From Sulfurimonas sp. (lineage in GTDB: Bacteria; Campylobacterota; Campylobacteria; Campylobacterales; Sulfurimonadaceae): DNA of 64,000 bases. This document shows, piece after piece, positions 38,753 to 47,663 of this stretch. Below the pieces are notes generated by a model. That model did not search any database and was not told the DNA's origin. It worked only from the letters and a program-made list of their open reading frames with translations. Location of the stretch: positions 1 through 64,000 of the forward strand of contig PPDH01000025.1 of assembly GCA_002899765.1 (NCBI GenBank). Reading direction: 5' to 3'. Position 1 is the stretch's first letter, and every line of letters begins with the position of its first letter. The translations under genes were made by a program, and so were the position numbers.

Positions 38753-39733
38753 ATGGGGAATTTAACGGTTAACAAACAGAGATTAAAACGATTTACAATA
38801 GCTACAAAGCCCGTCATGGAGGAGTATCTGGCAAAGATGGACGTTGATCTTAGCGACTACACTTTTGCGGCAAACTTTATATGGCTGGCAAATAGCAGCG
38901 GATTTTACGCACTTATAAATAAATGTTTTTGTCTCTTTGTCATGACGGGCGGCGAGTTAACTATGCTTTTGCCTCCTATATGAAAGAAAAAAAATGTTAC
39001 AAATGCTATTATAAGCTGTTTTGAGATTATGAACAAAAACAATAGTTCGCCGTACTACTCCCGTATCGACTATGTTCAGGCCTCTATGCTTGAAGAGTTT
39101 GTGCAGAATACGGATGAAGCCCAGAGTATGTTTGAGATGCTTGAATCCTATTTGGTTGAGAAAAAACTGGTTGATTATGTTTATGAAGTAGATGCTCTTA
39201 TAGATTTACGCGGAAACAGCTATCACACAAAAAGAACAGAGATAAATAAGTTTATGAAGTCTTATCCTGATTATGTAATTGAACAGCTAGACAGCATAAA
39301 ACATAAAGATGAGATTACGCATCTTTTTAACAAGTGGGTCTCCGACAGGGTAAGATACATGCCAAAAGAGGAGGCGGAACATTTTTTAGAAGGGATTCAT
39401 CAAGAGAGACATGCGGTAAAGCAGATGCTGAAATATTATGAAGAACTCTCTTTAATCGGTTTGGTTATCTACATAAACGGCGAGTTAAAAGGCTTTACGG
39501 TAGGCGAGAGAATCAATCAAGATACGGCAACCGTAATCATAGAAAAAACAGATTTTGAAATTTTGGGATGCGCTCAGTTTATCTTTAGAGAGTTCTCTAA
39601 AATGTTAAAAGAGCACTACAACATCACATATATTAATGTAGGAGATGACATGGGATTTGAGAATCTCCGCAAGGTAAAGATGTCGTATCGCCCGTTTAAG
39701 CTTGTACCAAAGTATACAATTTACCAAAAATGA
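38753..39733 (+). pseudogene. DUF2156 (LPG synthetase C-terminal-like) protein, interrupted by TGA
   Basis: The frame from ATG 38753 (behind AAGGAGA) runs through MLLPPI, meets TGA at 38981-38983, then continues unbroken to 39733, giving a normal-length product of about 326 residues. The features YTFAANFIWLANS, the MLLPP motif, CFEIMN, and the late VIYINGELKGFTVGER with HYNITYINVGDDMGFENLRKVKMSYRP are those of the DUF2156 domain, an aminoacyl-transferase-like GNAT fold found in phosphatidylglycerol lysyltransferases. The lost residue is probably Gly (GGA to TGA). It overlaps the next gene by 4 nt. The biochemical role is unknown. Confidence 0.85.
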
Positions 39734-40179
39734 TACTAAGAAAAGCCCAAAAGTCTGATGTTTCTTCGCTTTATGCGCTGGAGAGAGAGCTGTTCTTGCC
39801 GCAGAACTATACACTTTCAAGAGGCTCTTTTTCATATCATGTAAAAAACAATCTGCTTTATGTAGCAGAGATTGACGGCAAGATAGCAGGCTATATCTTG
39901 ACGCTCATTAAACGTAAAAATGCCAAACTATACTCTATAGGAGTTGATAACTTATACCGAGGCAGACAAATTGGCAAAAAGTTTTTAGAGACGGTGTCTT
40001 GTGAGTTGATATCTTTAGGTTTTAGCAGACTTCTGCTTGAAGTACGCATTGATAATGAAACCGCAATAGCTCTTTATAAAAAGGCAGGTTTTAAGATAAT
40101 TAAAAAGTTAGATTCATTTTATTTAGACGGGTGTGATGCCTATCTTATGGAGTTGAAATATGCCGATAAGACACTATAA
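39730..40179 (+). CDS. GNAT-family N-acetyltransferase (RimI-like)
   Basis: This 149-residue single-domain acetyltransferase has ILRKAQKSDVSSLYALE at the N-terminus, the strand pair LYVAEIDGKIAGYI, the acetyl-CoA-binding SIGVDNLYRGRQIGKKFLE (Q/RxxGxG/A-type) near residue 75 and the motif-B segment LEVRIDNETAIALYKKAGFK. The pattern is that of RimI-like protein N-acetyltransferases. It overlaps the DUF2156 gene upstream by 4 nt and a membrane protein gene downstream by 20 nt, so the three are co-translated. Confidence 0.88.
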   Translation: MILRKAQKSDVSSLYALERELFLPQNYTLSRGSFSYHVKNNLLYVAEIDGKIAGYILTLIKRKNAKLYSIGVDNLYRGRQIGKKFLETVSCELISLGFSRLLLEVRIDNETAIALYKKAGFKIIKKLDSFYLDGCDAYLMELKYADKTL

Positions 40180-40810
40180 AGAATTATTTAAAGAGCTTAA
40201 AAACAGCAAGTTGTTAAAACTTCAAGTAATAGTACTATTTTTAACCACCTATATCGACTGGGTAATTATGCCCTATATTACAAAGCTTGAGGGTATGTAC
40301 CTGCCTGTGTATATGATTAGTTTTTACATGTTAATCGGCGCTATGGACGGTCTTATACAACCGCTCTTTAAGAAGGTTAAAATCTATCGTATATATCTGT
40401 TTGTTATTGTTTTGGATATCATACAGATATGCAGCTATATTTTAGCAGAGATAAATATGGTGGTTTTTACATATGTAATTTTGAGCATATTCACTCTTCA
40501 GGCTATCACTTTTGAGATTTCAAGAATTCATACGGTTGATTTTATGAAAGATGAGATTGAGATTAAAGATTATCTCATGCTTCGTTCATTTGTCGTATCA
40601 GCTGCAATAATTGGAGGTGCGTTAAGTGCTATGATACTTGATTATCTTGGTGTTAAACTTACGACAATGTTGTCAATAATAGCTTTGCTTGGCGTATTTG
40701 CAATATTTATAGAGTATAAACTTTATGCAAAGTTTAAAACTATACTTCAAGACGCAGATACTATAATAGAGCCTCAAAAAACTTTATTAAATGAAAAAAT
40801 AACACTTTGA
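40160..40810 (+). CDS. Unrecognised six-helix membrane protein
   Basis: This 216-residue protein has about six hydrophobic segments, starting at VIVLFLTTYIDWVIMPYI, and a charged cytoplasmic tail. The layout and the TYIDW and GALSAMILDYLG segments are reminiscent of half of a major-facilitator-type transporter, but it is half the usual length and I cannot place it. It overlaps the GNAT gene by 20 nt and precedes mgtE by 30 nt, so it is likely part of the same operon. Confidence 0.65.
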   Translation: MPIRHYKELFKELKNSKLLKLQVIVLFLTTYIDWVIMPYITKLEGMYLPVYMISFYMLIGAMDGLIQPLFKKVKIYRIYLFVIVLDIIQICSYILAEINMVVFTYVILSIFTLQAITFEISRIHTVDFMKDEIEIKDYLMLRSFVVSAAIIGGALSAMILDYLGVKLTTMLSIIALLGVFAIFIEYKLYAKFKTILQDADTIIEPQKTLLNEKITL

Positions 40811-40840
40811 AATTAGATACTTTAAATATTAGGAAATAGA

Positions 40841-42202
40841 ATGAAACTCTCCATTCAAGAGCTTATTGAACAGCTTCAAGATAAAGTACTGAAGTATACA
40901 CAATGAACTGATTCAACTATTCACCCTTATGATATAACGGAACTGCTTTTAGAGCTTCGTGAAGAGGATGAAAAAGTATACCTTGAAGAGTTGGCAAAGT
41001 TTCCGCAGGAGCTAAAAGCTCTTGTTATGATAGAGCTGCCCCGCCACTGTCATGAAGAGATAGTAGAGTATTTTACTCCAAATGAGCTTGCAGATTTGAC
41101 AAACACTCTTGATACTGATGATGCCGCAGAGCTGATTCGTAATATTGAAGAGGTAGATGAAGATATTGCACAAGAAGTTCTTCAAAGCCTTCCGCATAAA
41201 GATCGTCAAAATTTAGAAGCTCTTATCTCATATGGAGATTATGAAGCCGGTTCATATATGCAAACGGAACTTTTTTCGGCTTTTATAGATGAACAAGTCG
41301 GAGATTCAATTAGAAGGCTTAAGAGTCTTAAAGCAAAAAAAGAGCTAGACAGTGTATATCAGGTTTATGTTATAACAAGAGAAAACAGGTTTGTCGGTTC
41401 TATCCCATTGGAAGATTTGATTTTGCTTGGACCGAATGTTCATTACGGAGAGTTGGTAAAAGAGGGTGTAAACAGCATCAGCGTAAATGTAACGGATGAT
41501 ATACATGATGTTGTAGAGATAGCGTCAAATTACGATATGGGAGTTATCCCTGTTGTTGATTCAGGCTTTAAGCTTCTTGGGCGTATAACCTCGGATGATA
41601 TATATGACATCATAGAAGAGCGTGCAACGGGGCAGCTCTATAATCTTGCGGGTGTTAATGAGGATGCAGAGCAGGAAGAGAGCCTTTTTCATATAGGTAA
41701 ATATCGTGCTTACTGGCTTGGTATAAATCTTATAACCGCTATTGCGGCATCGGTTGTTATCGGTCTTTTTGATGAAACTTTGCAGTCGCTGGTCGCACTT
41801 GCGGTTTTAATGCCAATCGTGGCATCTATGGGCGGGAATGCTGGAACGCAGACGCTTACCGTAACGGTTCGCCAGATGGCGCTTGGAGATATAAGCAGTG
41901 AAGATGCAAAAGAGACTATTTTAAAAGAGGTTTATTTGGCTCTTATGAATGGTTTTATGTTTGCCGTCGTTATAGGTTTTATAGCTTGGATATGGTTTTC
42001 AATGCCTCTTCTTGGAGTAGTTATAGCCGCTTCCATGATTATCAACATTATCACGGCAGGTTTTTACGGCTCACTAATCCCTCTGCTTCTTCAAAAGGCA
42101 GATATCGACCCTGCAGTCGGTTCATCTGTGCTTCTTACTACAGTTACGGATATAGTCTGATTTTTTAGTTTTCTTGGATTGGCAACAATAATTTTGCTAT
42201 AG
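40841..42202 (+). pseudogene. mgtE: MgtE magnesium transporter, interrupted by two in-frame TGA codons
   Basis: MgtE is a magnesium-gated Mg2+ channel with an N domain, paired CBS domains and five membrane helices. ATG 40841 follows AGGAAA; TGA occurs at codon 22 (40904-40906) and again at 42158-42160, where the family has Asp-x-x-Gly-Phe-Phe at the start of the last helix. The frame then runs to TAG at 42202. Between the stops are the helical N domain, CBS segments (near 41460-41640) and four of five helices (ASMGGNAGTQTLTVTVRQMA). Both stops are one G-to-T step from GGA. If real, Mg2+ uptake by this protein is lost. Confidence 0.92.
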
Positions 42203-42223
42203 TAAAAGAAAAGGTGCGTTTGT

Positions 42224-43291
42224 ATGAAAAAGGTATTACTGTTTTTTTTATTTTTAGTATTTTGTGTAGATTTTTTAAGTGCCAAAAATCAAAGTGATTC
42301 ACAAAGCGAGGGAGCAGTTGTCTTTATGTATCATCGTTTTGGTGAGAGCAAATATCCGTCCACAAACATCAGGATGGAGCAGTTTGAAAAGCATCTGGAG
42401 TATCTCTCGCAAAATGAGTATAAGGTCTGGACTCTCTCAAAAATTGTTCGTCATATCGTAGAGGGCAGGGAGATACCGAAAAAAGTTGTCGCACTTACAA
42501 TAGATGACGCCTACAAAAGCATATATACGCACGCGTTTGCAAGGTTAAGGGAGTACAAATTCCCTTTTACGGTATTTGTCAACAGTTCGCCTATAGACAA
42601 CGGCTCTAAAAGTTACATGAGCTGGGATGAGATGCGGGAGATGCAAGCTTTTGGAGCAGAGTTTGCGAATCACTCCAAAACACATGACTATATGCTGCCA
42701 AAAGAGGGCGAAGATGAGCAGAGCTGGAAAAAACGCATAAAAGATGAGATTGAGAGTGCGCAAAAGAGGCTTCAAGAAGAACTCGGAGACGCTACAAACG
42801 AAAATCCAAAGCTTTTCTCATATCCGTTTGGGGAGTATACAAAACAGAGCGCTGAGTTTATACAAAGTTTGGGATACGTGGGAATTACTCAGACATCGGG
42901 CGTGGTCGATATCGACAGTGATACTAAAATAGTGCCTAGATTTCCTATGGCGGAAGCTTATGCAGACATGAGCGGTTTTGTTTTAAAACTTAACGCTCTG
43001 CCGCTTCCCATAAAAGAGGTTTCGTCAAAAGAAGATTCTCTTATTTTATCTCAAAACCCGCCTACACTTACTTTAGAGCTTAAATATCCGCTGAAAAATC
43101 TAAACTGTTATCTCTCAAACGGAGAGCCGCTAGAGCTTGAATGGGCATCTGAAACAAAAGTGTTTGTTAGAGCAAAAAATAGATTGGAGCCTCCGCGAGA
43201 CAAATATACATGTACCGCTCCTTCAAAAGATGGCAGATGGCACTGGTATAGTCATCTTTGGATAATAAAATCTGAGGGTTCAACTAAGTAG
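42224..43291 (+). CDS. Secreted polysaccharide deacetylase (NodB domain)
   Basis: This 355-residue protein has a signal peptide (MKKVLLFFLFLVFCVDFLSA), then a NodB-type deacetylase domain: VFMYHRFGE near residue 31, the metal-binding LTIDDAYKS (the TFDDG position) near residue 93, and the NHSKTHDYM motif near residue 147 that supplies two His. The C-terminal 100 residues are beta-rich. It probably deacetylates N-acetylglucosamine polymers in the envelope or biofilm, as PgaB-like enzymes do; the exact substrate is not visible. Single gene overlapping cbiX convergently by 8 nt. Confidence 0.87.
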   Translation: MKKVLLFFLFLVFCVDFLSAKNQSDSQSEGAVVFMYHRFGESKYPSTNIRMEQFEKHLEYLSQNEYKVWTLSKIVRHIVEGREIPKKVVALTIDDAYKSIYTHAFARLREYKFPFTVFVNSSPIDNGSKSYMSWDEMREMQAFGAEFANHSKTHDYMLPKEGEDEQSWKKRIKDEIESAQKRLQEELGDATNENPKLFSYPFGEYTKQSAEFIQSLGYVGITQTSGVVDIDSDTKIVPRFPMAEAYADMSGFVLKLNALPLPIKEVSSKEDSLILSQNPPTLTLELKYPLKNLNCYLSNGEPLELEWASETKVFVRAKNRLEPPRDKYTCTAPSKDGRWHWYSHLWIIKSEGSTK

Positions 43292-43634
43292 AGAGCAGAA
43301 TATTTTCTATCATCTTCACATAGGCGCTATTTGCACCTATATGCTCTAAAACATCTATTTTTATATCGTATTTTTTTGAACAAGCGGATGCAAGTTCGGG
43401 AACATCTTCTCTTACATGTTTACCAGGAGCTAAAAAAAGCGGCAAAACCGTAATAACACTAACACCTGCTGTTTTTAAATTTTTTACCGCCTCTTCAAAA
43501 TCAGGTTCAGAGAGTTCTAAAAAAGCCAGTTCTATGTTTTTAATATTTTGTCTTAGTTTCTTTAAAACATCTTTGCTTGCATCGTTTGAAGCTTGAACCT
43601 TGCTTCCATGTGAGAGTAATATATATCCATTCAT
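43284..43634 (-). CDS. cbiX: CbiX-type small sirohydrochlorin chelatase
   Basis: This 116-residue protein is the half-size chelatase that inserts cobalt or iron into sirohydrochlorin, acting as a homodimer. It has the N-terminal ILLSHGSKVQASND with the metal-binding His, and LPLFLAPGKHVREDVPEL with the second His near residue 72. The length matches the CbiX-small class. It could serve cobalamin, sirohaem or haem d1 synthesis; no pathway partner lies nearby. Confidence 0.9.
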   Translation of the reverse strand: MNGYILLSHGSKVQASNDASKDVLKKLRQNIKNIELAFLELSEPDFEEAVKNLKTAGVSVITVLPLFLAPGKHVREDVPELASACSKKYDIKIDVLEHIGANSAYVKMIENILLST

Positions 43635-43736
43635 TTTTTAAAACCTTTATAGGCACTCTTTATTTATATATGCAAATATAGCATAGTTGTAATAAATCAT
43701 ACACCAATTCTAAAAAATAGTGCCGGCTTTAAAAAA

Positions 43737-43949
43737 TTATACCGAAGAAGATAGGCTAAGCTGCAGTTTTTCCTTTTGGTTTAACTCGTTAATGTCTATG
43801 CTGTATAAAGAACAGAGCTCTTTTTTTGCATTTTCGCCAAGAGTTTTTAAATCAATGACATAATCGACATAGTCGTCTTCTTCCGTTGTTTTCATGTTGA
43901 AGTTTGCTATCTGCTCTTTTGTCGGATGTGTTTTAAGTATTTTGTACAC
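43737..43949 (-). CDS. Small acidic protein of unknown function
   Basis: This 70-residue cytoplasmic protein has no recognisable motif. It is acidic in the middle (TTEEDDYVDYVIDLKT) and likely helical. It stands alone with about 100 nt of A/T-rich DNA on each side. The ribosome binding site is AAGAGGT before the ATG at 43949. Coding support is the length, the start signal and the codon pattern only. Confidence 0.55.
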   Translation of the reverse strand: MYKILKTHPTKEQIANFNMKTTEEDDYVDYVIDLKTLGENAKKELCSLYSIDINELNQKEKLQLSLSSSV

Positions 43950-44079
43950 GGTTGACCTCTTGTTTTAAGTGATAATATTTAGAATGGAATTGTATTATTT
44001 TTTTTGAATTTTGCGTCAAGAAAATATATGAAAATTTTAGTTATGATTTTTATATGAAAAATTTGATTATGAGCATAAA

Positions 44080-44685
44080 ATGATAGAATCATTTGCAGAA
44101 GGTTTTTTACTGGGACTTGGTGCAGCAATACCTTTGGGTCCTATAAATATACTTATTATGAATACTGCATTAAAAAACTATAAAAGTGCAGTTGTCATAG
44201 GTATTGGAGCTATGAGTTCCGATATGTTTTACTTGATTTTAATTTTAGTCGGAATGATAGAGTTAATAAACAATCCTTTTTTTATAAACATAGTAGGTAT
44301 TGTCGGGAGTTTTTTTCTAACCTATCTTGCATATGAGATATATAAGCATAGAGAAAAAAAGATAAATGCAAAGAAAGAGGCGATTAAAAGTAAAAGTCTT
44401 TTAAAGATATATGCCAAAGGATTTTTTTTAACACTTATGAATCCTTATACGATAATATTTTGGTTTAGTGTAGCCGGATATAGTGCGAACAGGGATTTAA
44501 ATCTTTACTTTACTCTATTTGGCATGATAAGTTCTATAGTTTTGTGGATAACTCTTATGCCGTATTTAGTACATAAGTCAAAACATAAGATATCACAAAA
44601 CATGTCTATTTATCTAAATATTTTTTCATCTTTTATTTTTCTTTGTTTTGCTCTTATGCTATTTGTAGATGTGGTGTTTTTATGA
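44080..44685 (+). CDS. LysE/RhtB-family amino acid exporter
   Basis: This 201-residue integral membrane protein has about six helices. The N-terminal FLLGLGAAIPLGPINILIMN carries the PxGPxxxL-type motif of LysE-family exporters. The later segment FFLTLMNPYTIIFWFSVAG is the second family signature. The substrate is probably an amino acid or a small metabolite. It ends convergently over the last 6 nt of the nosD-like gene. Confidence 0.88.
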   Translation: MIESFAEGFLLGLGAAIPLGPINILIMNTALKNYKSAVVIGIGAMSSDMFYLILILVGMIELINNPFFINIVGIVGSFFLTYLAYEIYKHREKKINAKKEAIKSKSLLKIYAKGFFLTLMNPYTIIFWFSVAGYSANRDLNLYFTLFGMISSIVLWITLMPYLVHKSKHKISQNMSIYLNIFSSFIFLCFALMLFVDVVFL

Positions 44686-45897
44686 TTTTTTAAATATCGG
44701 TTTTTTATCTTCTACCAAAAAAACAGGTTGGATAAACGGAGCTATTTTTAGTAAAAAGTTTAACATGGATAACGCTGCAGAGCCGTAAAAAAATCCTAAC
44801 TCAGGATTTTTAACTAAAAGAGCGTCAAGATAAAGATACTTTTTATGCGGTGTGTCGCCTATGTTGTCTCTGTTTACGTCAAATCCTTCATAATCATCCC
44901 AGTAGTTTGATTCTACCTCGTTTTGATTTGTTAAGCCGCTGCGGCTGTCGCTCATGACATTGTCCATATTTCCAAAGAGTTCATTTCTTTGTATGACATT
45001 TTTTACACTATAGTTTTTAAAATTCAAACCTTTTGTGCTGTAGATAATCTTGTTATCCAATATCCAATTTTTCGTATCTCTGATTTTTGGAGAGTTGTCG
45101 ATATAGAGTGCCTGGTTGCACTCTGCAATGTTGTTTTTTTCTACATGTATATTTGAGGCAGCTTTTAAAAGTATGCCGAGACTGGTTTGTGCTCCGTGAT
45201 GTCCTTTTATGGAATTACTGCTTACATTTATGTCACGGCTCGCTTCTAAAAAAATGCCTACTGCATTGTCTTTGAGTACATTGTCTATAACTGTAATGTT
45301 TTTTGAGTGTTGCGTAAATATAGCATATCTACACTCTTGCATGTAGTTTTTAGAAATATTGTTATCATTTGAACGCATTAAAACGATGTCTCGTGATTTT
45401 ATAAACTTGTTGTTTTGTATAGTGTTGTTATGGCTAAACCAAAGTCTAAGAGCGTCACCCCTAAACCCTATGCTCTCACCGCTTGAGGAGACGGTACTGT
45501 TTTGTATGGCAGAGTTGTGTACATTGTCCAAAAATACACCAAAAAGTGAGTTTTTTATTGTACAGTTATCAATATTTACATGTTTTGCGTTGTTTATAAA
45601 AACGGCAGAGTCCATAGTGTCCAATCTGCTTCCGCTGTTTGTTATGGTTAGATTTTTGAGTTTTACATGTGAGCTTTTGATTGTTATGATATTTCCTCTG
45701 CCTTCTCCTTCTATAATAACGCCATCTTCTTTACCTATAATGTTTATAGGTTTTGTTATGGTTATACTGCCTTTGTAGATTCCGGCAGAGAGTTTCAAAG
45801 TAGAGCCTGCAGGCGAGGAGTCAATAGCATCTTGAAGTAGATTGGCATATGTATTTATGATAAATATAAAACAGATAAAAAAAGCTTTTTTAAACAT
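44680..45897 (-). CDS. nosD: NosD-like periplasmic beta-helix protein
   Basis: This 405-residue protein has a signal peptide (MFKKAFFICFIFIINTYA) followed by many parallel beta-helix repeats (NNTIQNNKFIKSRDIVLM, HSKNITVIDNVLKDN) and the C-terminal signature YWDDYEGFDVNRDNIGDTPH that marks NosD/copper-ABC-type proteins. A hydrophobic stretch near the end (FYGSAALSMLNFLLKIAPF) is also family-typical. NosD helps mature nitrous oxide reductase with NosF and NosY; none of nosZ, nosF or nosY is in the window. It may be a displaced nos gene or an isolated paralogue. Confidence 0.86.
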   Translation of the reverse strand: MFKKAFFICFIFIINTYANLLQDAIDSSPAGSTLKLSAGIYKGSITITKPINIIGKEDGVIIEGEGRGNIITIKSSHVKLKNLTITNSGSRLDTMDSAVFINNAKHVNIDNCTIKNSLFGVFLDNVHNSAIQNSTVSSSGESIGFRGDALRLWFSHNNTIQNNKFIKSRDIVLMRSNDNNISKNYMQECRYAIFTQHSKNITVIDNVLKDNAVGIFLEASRDINVSSNSIKGHHGAQTSLGILLKAASNIHVEKNNIAECNQALYIDNSPKIRDTKNWILDNKIIYSTKGLNFKNYSVKNVIQRNELFGNMDNVMSDSRSGLTNQNEVESNYWDDYEGFDVNRDNIGDTPHKKYLYLDALLVKNPELGFFYGSAALSMLNFLLKIAPFIQPVFLVEDKKPIFKKS

Positions 45898-46033
45898 AGA
45901 AATCCTAAAGATAAAAGTAAGTTTTAATTTTTTATTATGCCATATCTAATAAATAAAGTTGTATTTTGCGGTAGAAAAAAAGAGGGGGAAATATATATAA
46001 AGTATGCGAGCGGATAAATCCGCTCAAGAAAGA

Positions 46034-46252
46034 TTACAGACCTGTAACGTTTTCTGCTTGTGGACCTTTTTCGCCTTGACCGATTTCAAAAGTTACCTTT
46101 TGACCTTCGTCTAGTGAAACACGACCGTAGCCTGTGCTGTTGATTTGACGAAAGTGTACGAATACATCTTTACCGCCATTTTCTTGTTCGATAAATCCGA
46201 AACCTTTTTCACCATTGAACCATTTAACTGTACCGTTTACTAATGCTGCCAT
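46034..46252 (-). CDS. Cold-shock domain protein (CspA family)
   Basis: This 72-residue OB-fold protein binds single-stranded RNA and DNA. The motifs are [15 protein letters not shown] (RNP1) and KDVFVHF (RNP2), followed by [16 protein letters not shown]. It is a single gene with AAAGGT before the ATG and a leader of about 70 nt after the putative -10, consistent with post-transcriptional control. Confidence 0.95.
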   Translation of the reverse strand: MAALVNGTVKWFNGEKGFGFIEQENGGKDVFVHFRQINSTGYGRVSLDEGQKVTFEIGQGEKGPQAENVTGL

Positions 46253-46331
46253 TGTAATACCTTTGTGTTTGAATACACCTCATTGCTGAAGTGGTCTAAA
46301 ATCTAATATGAAGCTTTCTCTTAGTAGGCGG

Positions 46332-46337
46332 ATTATA
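46332..46337 (-). promoter_or_regulatory. Putative -10 box of the cold-shock gene
   Basis: A perfect TATAAT on the minus strand lies 79 nt before the ATG, with a possible TTTACA -35 at 46362-46357 (19-nt spacing). This would give a long 5' untranslated leader, typical of csp genes. The rest of the 222-nt gap, up to the neighbouring gene's stop at 46475, shows nothing else supportable. Confidence 0.45.
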
Positions 46338-46474
46338 CTGTTAACTAGGTCATCAATGTAAAGCAGACTAAAGATGTAACTCGAATCATCTTTTATTGCC
46401 GAGAGTATAACTGAATAAAAGGTAAATGTATATAGCTGAGGCTAATTCTTTTTAAATTAGTACTTTTGAGTGTT

Positions 46475-46951
46475 TTAAAACTTAGTCTCTTTTTTGTTAT
46501 AGGCGATAAACTCGCTTGTAAACTTGAGCATATTTTTGTAGTGGTCGCCGTGCCAGTAGACTTTGCCGCACTCCCTGCATCTGGCAAAGGTGTCAAAGTA
46601 CTTTTTAGTTTTTGCTTTGAGCTCCTCTATGGCTTCATGCTTCTCTATCTTCTCAAGTTCGCCGTTACACTTGATACATCTGCTAAGAGGCTTGCTCTTG
46701 TCAAAAAGTTTGTAGTGGTGAAATATCTCTCTTAACTGCTCCTCGAACCCTGCATGAGCAAGATACAAAGCGTTATGATGCTTCATCCTCTCATAGAGTA
46801 TCTTGTCGCTTGTGAGAAGAAATCTCTGCTCTTTGTGTGCAATCTCGATGATATCGTCATCATCTATGCTCTGAAAGTAAAGCGTATCAAATCCAAATAT
46901 TCTAAGATACTTGGCAATCTTCCCCAAATGGCAGTCGGCTATGAATTTCAT
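46475..46951 (-). CDS. Mut7-C RNase-domain protein with a zinc ribbon
   Basis: This 158-residue protein has a PIN-like Mut7-C domain: MKFIADCHLGKIAKYLRIFGFDT at the start (only its first part is needed), DDDDIIEIAHKEQRFLLTSD with acidic residues, and then two CxxC pairs (CIKC near 92 and CREC near 125) that would form a zinc ribbon. Such proteins are predicted nucleases; the target is unknown. It is 15 nt downstream of the next unknown gene on the same strand, so the two are probably one transcription unit. Confidence 0.85.
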   Translation of the reverse strand: MKFIADCHLGKIAKYLRIFGFDTLYFQSIDDDDIIEIAHKEQRFLLTSDKILYERMKHHNALYLAHAGFEEQLREIFHHYKLFDKSKPLSRCIKCNGELEKIEKHEAIEELKAKTKKYFDTFARCRECGKVYWHGDHYKNMLKFTSEFIAYNKKETKF

Positions 46952-46966
46952 GGGGTTATAGGGTCT

Positions 46967-47293
46967 TTAAAGGTGCGTTTCAATATCAACCAGTTCTACG
47001 CGGGCACACTCTTTTTTTAAAAGTTTTTTGCTGTTTGAATCATCTTCTGCCAAACTCAAAAGATCTGCAAAGTCATCTTTAGACACTTCGACAGTATGGA
47101 GTTCTTTAAGAGTTTCAATACTGAGTGTTGCCTCTTCTTTGGATTTAAGCGTAATATTACGATGCCCCTTAGCAAACTCTGATTTTATAGCTTTTGCTAC
47201 TTTTTCGTTGTTAAGCAGTTCCTTAAGTGAAATCTTTTGATTGAGATCATTATCGCATAGTATTTTATACGTTACCACTATTTTTCCATCCAT
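46967..47293 (-). CDS. Unrecognised 108-residue protein
   Basis: The product is small, hydrophilic and charged, without signal peptide or membrane segment. Recognisable features are absent apart from helix-prone Lys/Glu/Leu segments (LLNNEKVAKAIKSEF). ATG 47293 follows AAAGGAAATC. It probably shares a transcript with the Mut7-C protein. The gap upstream (47294-47495) holds no gene; an AT-rich stretch with a TATAGT-like box near 47330 may be its promoter. Confidence 0.6.
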   Translation of the reverse strand: MDGKIVVTYKILCDNDLNQKISLKELLNNEKVAKAIKSEFAKGHRNITLKSKEEATLSIETLKELHTVEVSKDDFADLLSLAEDDSNSKKLLKKECARVELVDIETHL

Positions 47294-47495
47294 AATGCTG
47301 ATTTCCTTTACAAGTTTTATAAAAAAAGATTATAGTAAGTAGCACTTAAATCTCGTTTTAAAAGGCTTTTATATGAGTATCTTAACGAATGTATCTTTAC
47401 AATTCGCTTCGGAGTGAGACAAACCCGGACACTGATAAACTTCATAACCCGCGCAGATATTTATTTACTTGCGTGTAAATTTGAATTTAATGGGA

Positions 47496-47663
47496 TTATA
47501 TAAGTTCAACTTTCAACTCTTTGCCTAAGATATGTGCAAAGTTTTGAAGAGTTGAGAGCTTTATATCTTGTGCATGGTTTTCTATCCTAGAAATAGCGGA
47601 CTTCTTTGTATGCAGTTTTTGAGCTAAATCTTCCTGCGTAAGCTCGATGACTATGTTTGTACT
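47496..47663 (-). pseudogene. Remnant of an XRE-family HTH antitoxin (HigA-like)
   Basis: Fifty-five codons in frame behind the stop of the next gene encode a helix-turn-helix core: [21 protein letters not shown], then [20 protein letters not shown] and TAA at 47498-47496 (quoted in two short parts; positions about 47620-47500). This is the Xre/HigA pattern, but the first helix is missing and no start codon is available. It is either a gene remnant or the C-terminal half of a fusion broken by TGA at 47666-47664. Confidence 0.65.

Noticed and set aside
40841-42202. Selenocysteine insertion at the mgtE TGA codons
   Set aside because: MgtE is not a selenoprotein family, the positions are a variable N-terminal site and a Gly before a membrane helix, and no SECIS-like hairpin was seen directly after them.
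47440-47465. Possible insertion-sequence end (CCCGGACACTG)
   Set aside because: It resembles the end of some transposable elements, but no inverted partner, direct repeat or transposase fragment was found nearby.
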